In this document: in pieces, positions 19,201 through 26,066 of the stretch
Layout: every line of letters begins with the position of its first letter
Numbering within the stretch: the stretch's first letter is position 1
Assembly (NCBI GenBank): GCA_045535505.1
Contig: JAZSLU010000052.1
Coordinates: 1 to 55,014 of the forward strand
Reading direction: 5' to 3'
Length of the DNA: 55,014 nucleotides
DNA from: CAKSST01 sp045535505
Lineage (GTDB): Bacteria > Bacillota > Clostridia > Oscillospirales > Acutalibacteraceae
Notes under the pieces: model-generated
What the model saw: only the letters and a program-made list of their open reading frames with translations
Database searches by the model: none
Told to the model about the DNA's origin: nothing
Program-made: the position numbers and the translations under genes

Positions 19201-19763
19201 TAGTCCCAGCATTCAATCTTTTGAATTTCGTGTGAAGTGCGGAAGCCGTCAAAGAAATGAACGAAAGGTACTCTGCCTTTAATTGCAGCAAGGTGAGCAA
19301 CTGCGCCAAGGTCCATAACCTGTTGAGGATTATTGGAGCAAAGCATTGCAAAACCTGTCTGACGGCAAGAATAAATGTCAGAATGGTCACCGAATATGGA
19401 AAGAGCGTGTGAAGCAATTGCACGAGCAGAAACGTTGATAACGCCTGGCAAGAGCTCACCGGCAATCTTATACATATTGGGTATCATGAGCAAAAGGCCC
19501 TGAGAAGCGGTGTAGGTTGCGGTGAGTGCGCCTGCGGTAAGTGAACCGTGAACAGCACCTGCTGCACCGCCTTCTGACTGCATCTCTGTAACCTTTACGG
19601 TTTGGCCGAACAGGTTTTTAACACCTGCTGTTGCCATTTTGTCTGTTTCCTCTGCCATGTTTGATGACGGAGTAATGGGGTAAATTGCAGCAACGTCGGT
19701 ATATGCGTATGACACATATGCGGCAGCTGTATTACCGTCCATTGTTTTGGTTTGTCTTTTCAT
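16212..19763 (-). CDS. nifJ: Pyruvate:ferredoxin (flavodoxin) oxidoreductase
   Basis: This enzyme converts pyruvate, CoA and oxidised ferredoxin to acetyl-CoA and CO2, the central step of anaerobic pyruvate catabolism. The 1183-aa single chain has the fused domains in order: the TPP-binding pyrimidine domain (YPITPSSNMAE near the N-terminus), the CoA-binding and gamma domains, a two-[4Fe-4S] ferredoxin domain (CIQCNFCSYVCPHA and CTGCGSCVNVCPG, about 690-760), and the C-terminal TPP domain with GGDGWAFDIG and a further cluster ligand CAGCGETPY. The length is typical. Preceded by a strong AGGAGG and its own promoter. Confidence 0.97.
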   Translation of the reverse strand: MKRQTKTMDGNTAAAYVSYAYTDVAAIYPITPSSNMAEETDKMATAGVKNLFGQTVKVTEMQSEGGAAGAVHGSLTAGALTATYTASQGLLLMIPNMYKIAGELLPGVINVSARAIASHALSIFGDHSDIYSCRQTGFAMLCSNNPQQVMDLGAVAHLAAIKGRVPFVHFFDGFRTSHEIQKIECWDYKDLGDMLDWDAVNEFRRRSLNPEHPVQRGTAQNPDIFFQAREASNKYYNELPDVVEEYMNKVNEKLGTNYKPFNYYGAADAEYVIVAMGSACGTIEETVDYLNAKGEKVGVVEVHLYRPFSVKHLLSVLPESVKKIAVLDRTKEPGSIGEPLYLDVVAALRNTKFDKVSVIGGRYGLGSKDTTPAQIVAVYRNLEGAMQHPFTIGIEDDVTNLSLELCENPDTTPEGTTSCKFWGLGADGTVGANKNSIKIIGDNTDMYAQGYFDYDSKKSGGITISHLRFGKSEIKSTYLINKADFVACHNPSYVDKYDMVQDIKKGGIFLLNCSWAADELDAHLPAAMKKYIAENDVQLYTIDATAIAKELGLGGRVNTILQAAFFNLSGIIESDKAVELMKAAALKSYGKKGEKVVNMNYAAIERGISAAVKVEVPAAWANATDAAAAKKETEGDAKTKDYVDNILTAVNAQKGNKLPVSAFEDYADGTVPLGTSAYEKRGIAVDVPEWQPENCIQCNFCSYVCPHAVIRPVAMTEEEAAAAPEATKTIAMTGLAGLKFGITATVLDCTGCGSCVNVCPGKKGAKALVMKPLASQLAQQEVYNYTQKNVSEKPEVNEKFKVTTVKGSQFKQPLLEFSGACAGCGETPYAKLATQLFGDKMYIANATGCSSIWGGSSPSTPYTVNKAGQGPAWHNSLFEDNAEFGYGMYLANKAIRNRLADAAKVISEQANGALKDAADKWLETMADRETNAAATEEFKAQLDVATGNEAVMNAVAEIKADADYLAKKSFWILGGDGWAFDIGFGGLDHVLASGEDVNILVFNTEVYSNTGGQSSKATPTGAIAQFAAAGKEVKQKDLAAIAMSYGYVYVAQVSQGADYNQCIKAFNEAESYKGPSIIIAYAPCINHGIKGGMSLAQTEEKKAVTSGYWNLFRFDPRKVEEGAFALDSKAPTEDYREFIANEVRYSSLMRANPERAEKLFAEAEINAKNKREHLERLENMYKN

Positions 19764-19822
19764 TTGTTTTCCTCCTTGAGAATATACACAAAAAGTTTTT
19801 ATATACTAAAACGTTCCAAATT

Positions 19823-19851
19823 ATAATACCACTTTTTTTTAAATATGTAAA
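19823..19851 (-). promoter_or_regulatory. Promoter of nifJ
   Basis: TTTACA-17-TATTAT on the - strand. The roughly 50-base leader carries AAGGAGG before the start codon. I see no Rex-type operator of the usual 18-base form here. Confidence 0.75.
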
Positions 19852-19900
19852 CCCTTTTATTTATTATATTTTAAATTTATGTTACATTTATTCATTACTA

Positions 19901-19929
19901 TTGACTTTTCGGGACAGCGACTATATAAT
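19901..19929 (+). promoter_or_regulatory. Promoter of the CNNM/CBS gene
   Basis: TTGACT-17-TATAAT on the + strand, about 60 bases before the start codon. Confidence 0.8.
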
Positions 19930-19934
19930 ACGCA

Positions 19935-19957
19935 TTGTGCAAACCACCTTTGCACAA
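19935..19957. promoter_or_regulatory. Perfect palindrome at the predicted transcription start of the CNNM gene
   Basis: TTGTGCAAA and TTTGCACAA flank a 5-base spacer, a perfect 9-bp inverted repeat starting about six bases after the -10 box. It could be a repressor operator or a 5'-terminal mRNA hairpin. It resembles Rex half-sites (TTGTG/CACAA), but the spacing is five bases too long. Confidence 0.5.
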
Positions 19958-19988
19958 ATATTATTTTTTGAATGGAGAGTATTTAAAA

Positions 19989-21344
19989 ATGGACCCCGAT
20001 CCCGGTAGTATTTTGTTAAAACTGGCACTTTTGTTGATTCTTATTCTGGTAAACGCATTCTTTGCTATGAGCGAAATTGCAATTATTACGCTTAACGATG
20101 CAAAGCTGCACTCAAGAGCGGAGGAGGGCGACAAAAAGGCCGCCAAAATTCTCCGACTTACCCAAAACTCTGCTTCATTTTTATCAACAATTCAAATTGG
20201 TGTTACCCTTGCAGGCTTTTTAACCAGCGCTTCGGCAGCAGAATCTTTTTCTGTTCCGTTAGCAAGTGCAATTGCAGGCTGGTTTGGTGCCGAGCTTTCA
20301 GAAGTTTCTTGGCTTGTTTCGCTTTCGCTTGTGATAGTAACCATTATAATTTCATTTTTCACCCTCGTTCTTGGTGAACTTGCTCCCAAACGCATTGCAA
20401 TGCAGTGCAGTGAAAAAATTTCTTACAGCGTTGTTGGCATTCTTCTTTTTGTTAACACAACGTTCTCGCCTTTTATAAAGGTGTTATCATGGTGCACAAA
20501 CGGTATTGTGCGTTTGCTTGGTTTTGACCCCAACGCAAGTGATAACAACGTCACAGAAGAAGAAATTCGTATGCTTCTTAACGCAGGTGAGGAAACCGGC
20601 GTTATTGAAGAAAGTCAAAAAGAAATGATTAACAACATTTTCGAATTTGACGATATTGACGCAAGTAACGTTATGACCCACCGAACAGACATTGTTGCCG
20701 TCGAACTTGACAGTCCTATTGAAGAGGTTATAACAAAAGCCGTAGAAGAAGGTTATTCTCGAATTCCTGTTTTTGAAGATGATCTTGACGGCATAGTAGG
20801 TGTTATTTACGTTAAAGACCTTTTGCCCTACGTTGGCAAAAACACCATATCTGAAATTACAATCGAAAGCATTATGCGACAGGCATATTTCGTGCCCGAA
20901 TCTAAGCGTTGCGGCGATTTGTTCAGAGAAATGAGCGAAAAACATCTGCAAATGGTTTTCGCCTCTGACGAGTATGGCGGCGTTGCCGGTCTTGTAACTA
21001 TCGAAGACCTTCTTGAAGCCATTGTTGGCAATATGCAGGACGAATATGACGACGAACAAGAAGAGTTTAAGCAGTTTAACGAAAACCTTTTCACCATTGA
21101 AGGCACAACCGACATTGATGAGGTTGAAGACCTGCTTGACATTCATCTGCCCGAGGGTGACTATGACACCATAGGCGGTCTTATGATGGACCGTTTGGGC
21201 TTCATCCCTACAGGCGAAGACGGCGAGGAAGCGTTTATTGAATGCAGTGGTTTCCGCTTTACAGTTATTGAAATTGGCGAACGCCGTATTGAAAAAGTGT
21301 TAGCCGAGCGCCTGCCCGAGGAAGAAATTGCCGAGCAGAATTAA
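19989..21344 (+). CDS. CNNM/hemolysin C family membrane protein with CBS pair
   Basis: Members of this family act in Mg2+ (or Co2+) efflux or transport; bacterial members include CorC/YhdP/MpfA-type proteins. The 451-aa protein has an N-terminal DUF21 domain with about four membrane segments (10-150), then two CBS domains near 205-330 and a C-terminal CorC/HlyC domain (about 350-440) ending in an acidic tail. The start was chosen at the ATG at 19989 after TGGAGAG; an upstream in-frame TTG lacks a ribosome site and would cover the palindrome at 19935. Single-gene unit with its own terminator. Confidence 0.88.
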   Translation: MDPDPGSILLKLALLLILILVNAFFAMSEIAIITLNDAKLHSRAEEGDKKAAKILRLTQNSASFLSTIQIGVTLAGFLTSASAAESFSVPLASAIAGWFGAELSEVSWLVSLSLVIVTIIISFFTLVLGELAPKRIAMQCSEKISYSVVGILLFVNTTFSPFIKVLSWCTNGIVRLLGFDPNASDNNVTEEEIRMLLNAGEETGVIEESQKEMINNIFEFDDIDASNVMTHRTDIVAVELDSPIEEVITKAVEEGYSRIPVFEDDLDGIVGVIYVKDLLPYVGKNTISEITIESIMRQAYFVPESKRCGDLFREMSEKHLQMVFASDEYGGVAGLVTIEDLLEAIVGNMQDEYDDEQEEFKQFNENLFTIEGTTDIDEVEDLLDIHLPEGDYDTIGGLMMDRLGFIPTGEDGEEAFIECSGFRFTVIEIGERRIEKVLAERLPEEEIAEQN

Positions 21345-21356
21345 AAACATAACTTT

Positions 21357-21396
21357 TCAAAAAAGGATGCAAAAAATTTGCATCCTTTAATTTTTA
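21357..21396 (+). terminator. Terminator of the CNNM gene
   Basis: A 12-bp perfect stem, AAAGGATGCAAA/TTTGCATCCTTT, followed by AATTTTT. Confidence 0.85.
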
Positions 21397-21440
21397 CCAT
21401 TTTTTGTTAAATAATTTTTCCATATTTTTTGTGTTTGGTG

Positions 21441-21469
21441 TTGAATGTTGTCGCAATATATAGTATAAT
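21441..21469 (+). promoter_or_regulatory. Promoter of the DUF3048 lipoprotein gene
   Basis: TTGAAT-17-TATAAT on the + strand, about 30 bases before the start codon. Confidence 0.75.
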
Positions 21470-21501
21470 GATTTTGTTATTATTTTTCTGGAGTGATTTT
21501 G

Positions 21502-22566
21502 GTGTTTAAAAAATTTATTGCTGTTACATTGTCATTATGTTTGATTTTAGGCTTTGCGGGTTGCTCACCCAAAGAGGAATTTGTTTCAACCGACTATGAG
21601 CAGATTGGCTCACAGCCCGATACATCTGTAGGCGGTTTGGTTGTTAACCCTTTGACAGGCGTTAAGGACCTTGATGCTTCTAAAAAGGACAACCGCCCCG
21701 TTGCCGTTATGGTTAATAACGTTAAAACCGCTTGGGACGTACAAAAAGGTTTAACTCAGGCAGATATCGTTTACGAAACCTATGTTGAGGGTGGCATTAC
21801 TCGCCTTATGGCAGTTTTTAAAGACGTATCAAAAGCCGACGACATCGGCACAGTGCGCAGCGCACGTTACGTTTATGCTGACCTTGCAGGTGGACACAAC
21901 GCAATCTACGTTCACTGCGGTATTGACCCCAACTATTGCAAACCACACATTGCCGACATCAATATGGACGATTTTGATATCAACACCGGCAGATGCTCAA
22001 AATATGGTTTTAGAGTTAAAAACGGCAAAGCAAGTGAGCACACCATGTACACCAGCGGCGAAAAACTTGCCGAGGGTATCGAAAAACTTAACTATAAAAA
22101 CACAACAAGCGTTGGCTGGGCAAAATTTGCGGCTGAGGGTACAAACGTTGCTATGAACGGTGTTTGTGACAAGTTGACCGTTCCTATGGCAGATTCAACC
22201 TACCTTTCCACCTTTACATACGATGCCGATACAAATAAATACCTTAAAACTCAAGGCAACGGCGCACATAAAGATTACGGTGCAAATGCACAGATTGCCG
22301 TAACAAACGTGCTTGTTCTCTTTACCGACGTTTCAAACTATTCTATTGCAAAATATGCAAAGATTGACCTGACAGGTGGCAAGGGTTACTATATTTCTAA
22401 CGGCCAGTATAAAGAAATCAACTGGAAAAAAGGCAACTCGGCTTACAACCAGATGACCTTCACCAACACCGACGGTACCGAGTTGGAGCTTAACGCAGGT
22501 AACTCTTGGATATTCATAACCAAGAAATCTGTTGAATCAAAGGTTAAAATTGAAGATATAGCTTAA
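21502..22566 (+). CDS. DUF3048 (YerB-like) lipoprotein
   Basis: The function of this family is unknown; it is exported and lipid-anchored. The protein starts with a lipoprotein signal peptide: basic MFKKF, a hydrophobic core, and the lipobox LGFAGC with the acylated cysteine near residue 22. The mature part carries the DUF3048 features RPVAVMVNNV and YETYVEGGITRLMAVF. The start was placed at the GTG at 21502, eight bases after CTGGAG; the earlier in-frame GTG at 21493 overlaps that ribosome site. It stands alone between its own promoter and terminator. Confidence 0.85.
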   Translation: MFKKFIAVTLSLCLILGFAGCSPKEEFVSTDYEQIGSQPDTSVGGLVVNPLTGVKDLDASKKDNRPVAVMVNNVKTAWDVQKGLTQADIVYETYVEGGITRLMAVFKDVSKADDIGTVRSARYVYADLAGGHNAIYVHCGIDPNYCKPHIADINMDDFDINTGRCSKYGFRVKNGKASEHTMYTSGEKLAEGIEKLNYKNTTSVGWAKFAAEGTNVAMNGVCDKLTVPMADSTYLSTFTYDADTNKYLKTQGNGAHKDYGANAQIAVTNVLVLFTDVSNYSIAKYAKIDLTGGKGYYISNGQYKEINWKKGNSAYNQMTFTNTDGTELELNAGNSWIFITKKSVESKVKIEDIA

Positions 22567-22574
22567 ATAAAATT

Positions 22575-22604
22575 AAAAGCCACGACCAAAGTCGTGGCTT
22601 TTTT
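22575..22604. terminator. Bidirectional terminator between the DUF3048 gene and mazF
   Basis: AAAAGCCACGAC/GTCGTGGCTTTT, a 12-bp stem with a 4-base loop and T-runs on both strands. It serves the two convergent genes. Confidence 0.9.
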
Positions 22605-22611
22605 GTGATTG

Positions 22612-22959
22612 CTATGTAGGCAATCCAAAGCTGACTGTCAGCGCTTTATCAATTTCGCTCATCGCGCCGTCAGGTAATGTTCCCATTTTTTCACGAAGTC
22701 TTTGTTTATCAATAGTACGCACCTGTTCTAACAGCACTACCGAATTTTTTGCAAGACCGCACCCTTGAGCGCCGATATTTATATGAGTGGGAAGTTTTGC
22801 TTTGCCCATCTGACTGGTTATTGCAGCCGCAATAACAGTGGGGCTATATTTATTGCCCACGTCATTTTGAATTATCACTACTGGGCGCACACCGCCCTGC
22901 TCCGACCCAATGACGGGACTTAAGTCAGCATAATATATATCTCCTCTTCTAACTGTCAT
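22612..22959 (-). CDS. MazF/PemK family endoribonuclease toxin
   Basis: MazF-type enzymes are sequence-specific mRNA interferases, normally held inactive by an antitoxin encoded just upstream. This 115-aa protein has the canonical start RRGDIYYADLSPVIGSEQGG, VRPVVIIQND, and the SVVLLEQVRTIDKQRL block of the NdoA/EndoA subgroup. The start was set at the ATG at 22959, after AAAGGA; a reading from 23010 would add 17 untypical residues. No antitoxin gene is found upstream: the 190-base gap to rex holds only a 12-codon ORF. It may be a solitary toxin or be controlled in trans. Confidence 0.88.
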   Translation of the reverse strand: MTVRRGDIYYADLSPVIGSEQGGVRPVVIIQNDVGNKYSPTVIAAAITSQMGKAKLPTHINIGAQGCGLAKNSVVLLEQVRTIDKQRLREKMGTLPDGAMSEIDKALTVSFGLPT

Positions 22960-23089
22960 TATTACAGTCCTTTCGTTGATATTTTTTCCTAACAATTTTA
23001 TTTTTGCCAAACCTTGCAGGTTTTAAACAAAACCTTTTTAATTCATAATATGAAAACTTGGTAACTACTGACCCGCAAAGCGAAATTTA

Positions 23090-23118
23090 TTGACAAACCA
23101 CATAATTTAACGGATAAT
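23090..23118 (+). promoter_or_regulatory. Promoter of rex
   Basis: TTGACA-17-GATAAT on the + strand, about 30 bases before the chosen start codon. Confidence 0.7.
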
Positions 23119-23147
23119 ATTAAATATAAAAGGCGGTGAGGCAAAAA

Positions 23148-23762
23148 ATGGCAAAACAAATTTCAAACGCAACACTCTCAAGAATTTTTAGATATTACAG
23201 ATTTTTATGTGAACAACGTGACAAGGGCGAAACAAGGGTCTCTTCTGCAAAGATTGCCGACGCTCTATGTCTTACGGCAAGTGCGGTGCGTCAAGACTTT
23301 AATGCTTTGGGCTGTTTTGGACAGCAAGGCTATGGCTACCAAATTCACCAGCTAATAGCCGAACTTGGCGATATTTGCCATTTCGACCGACACAGAAGAA
23401 CTGTTCTTATTGGGCTTGGCGCTTTAGGCAGAGCCGTTGCATCAAGTTTAAACTTTGATGCATACGGTTTTCATTTGTTAGCGTTGTTTGACCAAAGAGA
23501 GTCTATAACCGGACAAATTGTTCGCGATATGCCGGTACGACACCTGTCAAATTTAGATGAATTTTGCAGAGAAAACAAAATAAGCGCAGCCATTATATGC
23601 CAAACAAACTCAGCCGTTGCAATTTCTCATCAACTTGCAAAAACGGGCGTTAAAGGTATATGGAATTTAAGCGGTTGTGAACTTTGTGAAATTGATGGCG
23701 TGACAATACAAAACCTTGATTTAAACCAAAGCCTTCTGCAACTTTCTTTTTTCATGGAATAA
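23148..23762 (+). CDS. rex: Redox-sensing transcriptional repressor Rex
   Basis: Rex binds DNA when the NAD+/NADH ratio is high and releases it on binding NADH, derepressing fermentation genes. The 204-aa protein has an N-terminal winged helix (about 1-75, with the recognition region SAVRQDFNALGCFGQQGYGY) and a Rossmann fold with LIGLGALGRAV. The start was set at the ATG at 23148 after GGTGAGG; the upstream GTG lies in the ribosome site. The closing part differs a little from Bacillus Rex, but the length fits. It probably controls fermentative genes elsewhere; no clear Rex box lies in this window. Confidence 0.92.
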   Translation: MAKQISNATLSRIFRYYRFLCEQRDKGETRVSSAKIADALCLTASAVRQDFNALGCFGQQGYGYQIHQLIAELGDICHFDRHRRTVLIGLGALGRAVASSLNFDAYGFHLLALFDQRESITGQIVRDMPVRHLSNLDEFCRENKISAAIICQTNSAVAISHQLAKTGVKGIWNLSGCELCEIDGVTIQNLDLNQSLLQLSFFME

Positions 23763-23772
23763 ATTTTAATAT

Positions 23773-23818
23773 AAAAGCGTCACCTTTGGGTTAAACTAAA
23801 CCTGAAGGTGACGCTTTT
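23773..23818 (+). terminator. rex terminator that contains the DUF421 ribosome-binding site
   Basis: A 14-bp perfect stem (AAAAGCGTCACCTT with its complement) extends inward through G-T pairs and GGTT/AACC, followed by a T-rich segment. The 3' arm includes AAGGTGA, the best Shine-Dalgarno sequence of the DUF421 gene, and the start codon sits at or just past the end of the stem. Confidence 0.8.
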
Positions 23819-24506
23819 GTTTTATGCAATTTTTAGAACATTTATTATGTATTTACTTGTTATGGTGGCGCTTCGCATTATGGGCAAACGTCAGGTTGGT
23901 GATATGCAACCAAACGAGCTTGTTATAACTTTTTTGCTGTCAGAGATTGCAACCGTGCCCATTCAAGACGAAACACAACCTATAATAAACGGAATAGTAG
24001 CCGTTATGCTGCTTGTAATTGTTGAAATTATGATTTCAGTATTGGCACTTAAAAGCTTTCATTTAAGAAGAATTATAAGTGGACGTTCAATCGTTATTAT
24101 CAAAAACGGAACTGTTGACCAAAAAGCAATGAAAGACGTAAGAATGACCGTAATTGACCTTATTGAGCAACTGCGAAAGCAAAATGTTTTTGACATAGGA
24201 CAGGTTGAGTTTGCCGTGCTTGAAACCGACGGCAATTTAAGCGTAAAACTCAAAAGCGATTATGAGACTCTGACCAAAATGTCGCTTGATGAGTATATTA
24301 AAGGTACGCAAAAAAACGAGGGACTGCAACTGCCGGTTATAAGCGACGGCAAGGTTATAAAAGAATCATTATGGGTACTTAAAATTAGCGACAAGGATAT
24401 TGCTAAAATCTTAAAACAAAAAAAGGTGAGCGAAAGAGAAGTGTTTTTGATGACCTGCGACCGATATAAAAATTTTACACTTGTTACAAAGGAACAAAAG
24501 GTATGA
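23817..24506 (+). CDS. DUF421 (YetF-like) membrane protein
   Basis: The function is unknown; DUF421 proteins are common in spore formers, and some B. subtilis members (YetF, YrbG) affect spores. The protein of about 229 aa has three N-terminal membrane segments (about 5-75, including ALRIMGKRQVGDM) and a soluble domain with the family features IIKNGTVDQKAM and VEFAVLETDG. The start is uncertain: TTG at 23817 has AAGGTGA five bases upstream, while GTG at 23808 lies in that site. It overlaps DUF4363 by four bases (ATGA), a pairing seen in other clostridia. Confidence 0.88.
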   Translation: MFYAIFRTFIMYLLVMVALRIMGKRQVGDMQPNELVITFLLSEIATVPIQDETQPIINGIVAVMLLVIVEIMISVLALKSFHLRRIISGRSIVIIKNGTVDQKAMKDVRMTVIDLIEQLRKQNVFDIGQVEFAVLETDGNLSVKLKSDYETLTKMSLDEYIKGTQKNEGLQLPVISDGKVIKESLWVLKISDKDIAKILKQKKVSEREVFLMTCDRYKNFTLVTKEQKV

Positions 24507-24862
24507 AAAGACTTATTTGGGCGACAGTTTTGAGTTTTTTGCTCGTTGCTATTCTTATTTTTGGAAACTTTGTTGTGAAAACAAACTGTCAAATACTTTT
24601 AGATGCCGTGCAGGAATGCAAAACTACACAAGATAAAAATTCCGCCTTACAAAAGGCGGAAAATTTAGAAAATATGTGGGTTAAAAAAGAACGTCGCATG
24701 GCAATTTTTGTAAACCGCAACATTGTACAAGAAATAGGACTGCACATTGCGCTCATAAAACAAACGGCAGCCGAGCCTGATAGTCTTGACTATCTTGCCG
24801 CCTGCCGCGAAACCGAGATTTTAATAACGCACGCTTTAAAAAACCAAAGATTTTCAATTTAG
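24503..24862 (+). CDS. DUF4363 family membrane-anchored protein
   Basis: A 119-aa protein of unknown function with one N-terminal membrane segment (about 4-24) and an otherwise helical extracytoplasmic part. The ALQKAENLENMWVKKERRM region matches the DUF4363 pattern. It is translationally coupled to DUF421 through an ATGA overlap, so the two probably act together at the membrane. Its 3' end overlaps the convergent rodA gene by four bases, with no terminator between them. Confidence 0.8.
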   Translation: MKRLIWATVLSFLLVAILIFGNFVVKTNCQILLDAVQECKTTQDKNSALQKAENLENMWVKKERRMAIFVNRNIVQEIGLHIALIKQTAAEPDSLDYLAACRETEILITHALKNQRFSI

Positions 24863-25998
24863 AAATCATCATGCAAGTAGATAGTATGGGGATTACGGTG
24901 ACGATAAATGCTAAGCACCAGTCCCACACCGAGATATAAGCAACAAAGCGAGGTGCCGCCGGCGCTAAAAAAAGGCAAGGTTATACCAATAACCGGTAAA
25001 AGCGATGTGCTCATTCCAACGTTAATTATGGTTTGGAATGCAATCATTGCAAAAAAACCGGTACATATAAGGCGACCCGCATTATCGTGCGCAAGCTTGC
25101 CTACCTTTAAAGCGCGTAAACACATACCGCCAAGCAGTATAAGCGCCACCGTACAGCCAAGCAAACCAAGTTCTTCGCCAATACTTACAAAAATGAAATC
25201 GTTATATCCTTTGGGAACACCAGCAATACTGGTTAAGGGCCCTTTAAAAAGACCCGCTCCGAAAAATCCGCCGTTTGCAAGTGCAATACGAGCACGCCAT
25301 TGTTGCCAGCCTATACCACGCAAATCACTCTCAGGGTTAAACAAGGTTAACACTCGTGCGCGCTGGTCGTCGTTCATAACAACAAAATATATTATTGGTA
25401 TTGCAACTATAATAGCCGCAAACAAAATTACAAAATAGCGGGGTTTTACACCTCCTGCAAACAGCATCGAAAGCATTATACACATAAAAATTATGGCTGT
25501 GCCGTCATCACCCTGAAAATGTATAAGTCCAACCGGCACACCGCCGTGAAGAGCCAGTAAAAACAGATTTTTAAAGCTATTTATGTCATCCTCTACGGCA
25601 CGAATATGTACTGCAAAGGTAATAATAAAAGCAATCTTTAAAAGCTCGGACGGCTGAAAAGTTACGTTGCCGGGTAACATAAGCCACGCTTTATCGTCAG
25701 TGCCTGAGGGGGCAAAACCGATAAAAAAGGTTAGTATTACAGGAACAAGTCCTATTACGGCAACAATAGGCCATATTTTCATTATTCTCTTATAATCTAT
25801 GCCCGAAATGATAATTGCCGCGCTCATTCCCAAAACAACCGCAACAAGCTGAGTTATAAACTGTTTGGTCGAGCCGGTATATCTTGTGGAAGAAAGCACC
25901 ATAACGCAACCGTACAGCGATGCCGCAAGTGTTATAAAAATCATCAGCTTATCCGACTCACGAATGTAGTCAACGATACTGTACCATATACGCTTCAT
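24859..25998 (-). CDS. rodA: RodA/FtsW family peptidoglycan glycosyltransferase
   Basis: SEDS proteins polymerise lipid II into glycan strands, working with a class B PBP. This 379-aa protein has about ten membrane segments, the LALHGGVPVGLIHFQGDDGTA block with the catalytic aspartate, and a C-terminal loop NVGMSTSLLPVIGITLPFFSAGG conserved in RodA/FtsW. The GQSxxxxG region favours RodA over SpoVE, but the choice is not certain. GGAAGTG lies upstream of the ATG. Confidence 0.9.
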   Translation of the reverse strand: MKRIWYSIVDYIRESDKLMIFITLAASLYGCVMVLSSTRYTGSTKQFITQLVAVVLGMSAAIIISGIDYKRIMKIWPIVAVIGLVPVILTFFIGFAPSGTDDKAWLMLPGNVTFQPSELLKIAFIITFAVHIRAVEDDINSFKNLFLLALHGGVPVGLIHFQGDDGTAIIFMCIMLSMLFAGGVKPRYFVILFAAIIVAIPIIYFVVMNDDQRARVLTLFNPESDLRGIGWQQWRARIALANGGFFGAGLFKGPLTSIAGVPKGYNDFIFVSIGEELGLLGCTVALILLGGMCLRALKVGKLAHDNAGRLICTGFFAMIAFQTIINVGMSTSLLPVIGITLPFFSAGGTSLCCLYLGVGLVLSIYRHRNPHTIYLHDDF

Positions 25999-26066
25999 AA
26001 TGCTTTCACTTCCTTTATTTTTGTAGTTTTGCCAAAATATTCAAACTTGGAATCAGATTTTAAATG

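Noticed and set aside
16912..19465. Several long reading frames on both strands within nifJ
   Set aside because: These are shadows of the nifJ coding sequence with no ribosome sites and low-complexity translations.
19935..19957. Rex operator at the nifJ/CNNM gap
   Set aside because: Half-sites resemble Rex, but the total length is 23 bases instead of about 18, so the spacing is wrong.
20487..21146. 219-codon reading frame antisense to the CNNM gene
   Set aside because: It is complementary to the conserved CBS region, has no ribosome site and gives a Phe/Asn-rich translation typical of an antisense shadow.
22960..23135. Possible short antitoxin ORF upstream of mazF
   Set aside because: The only - strand ATG reading frame between mazF and rex is 12 codons long and shows no ribbon-helix-helix pattern.
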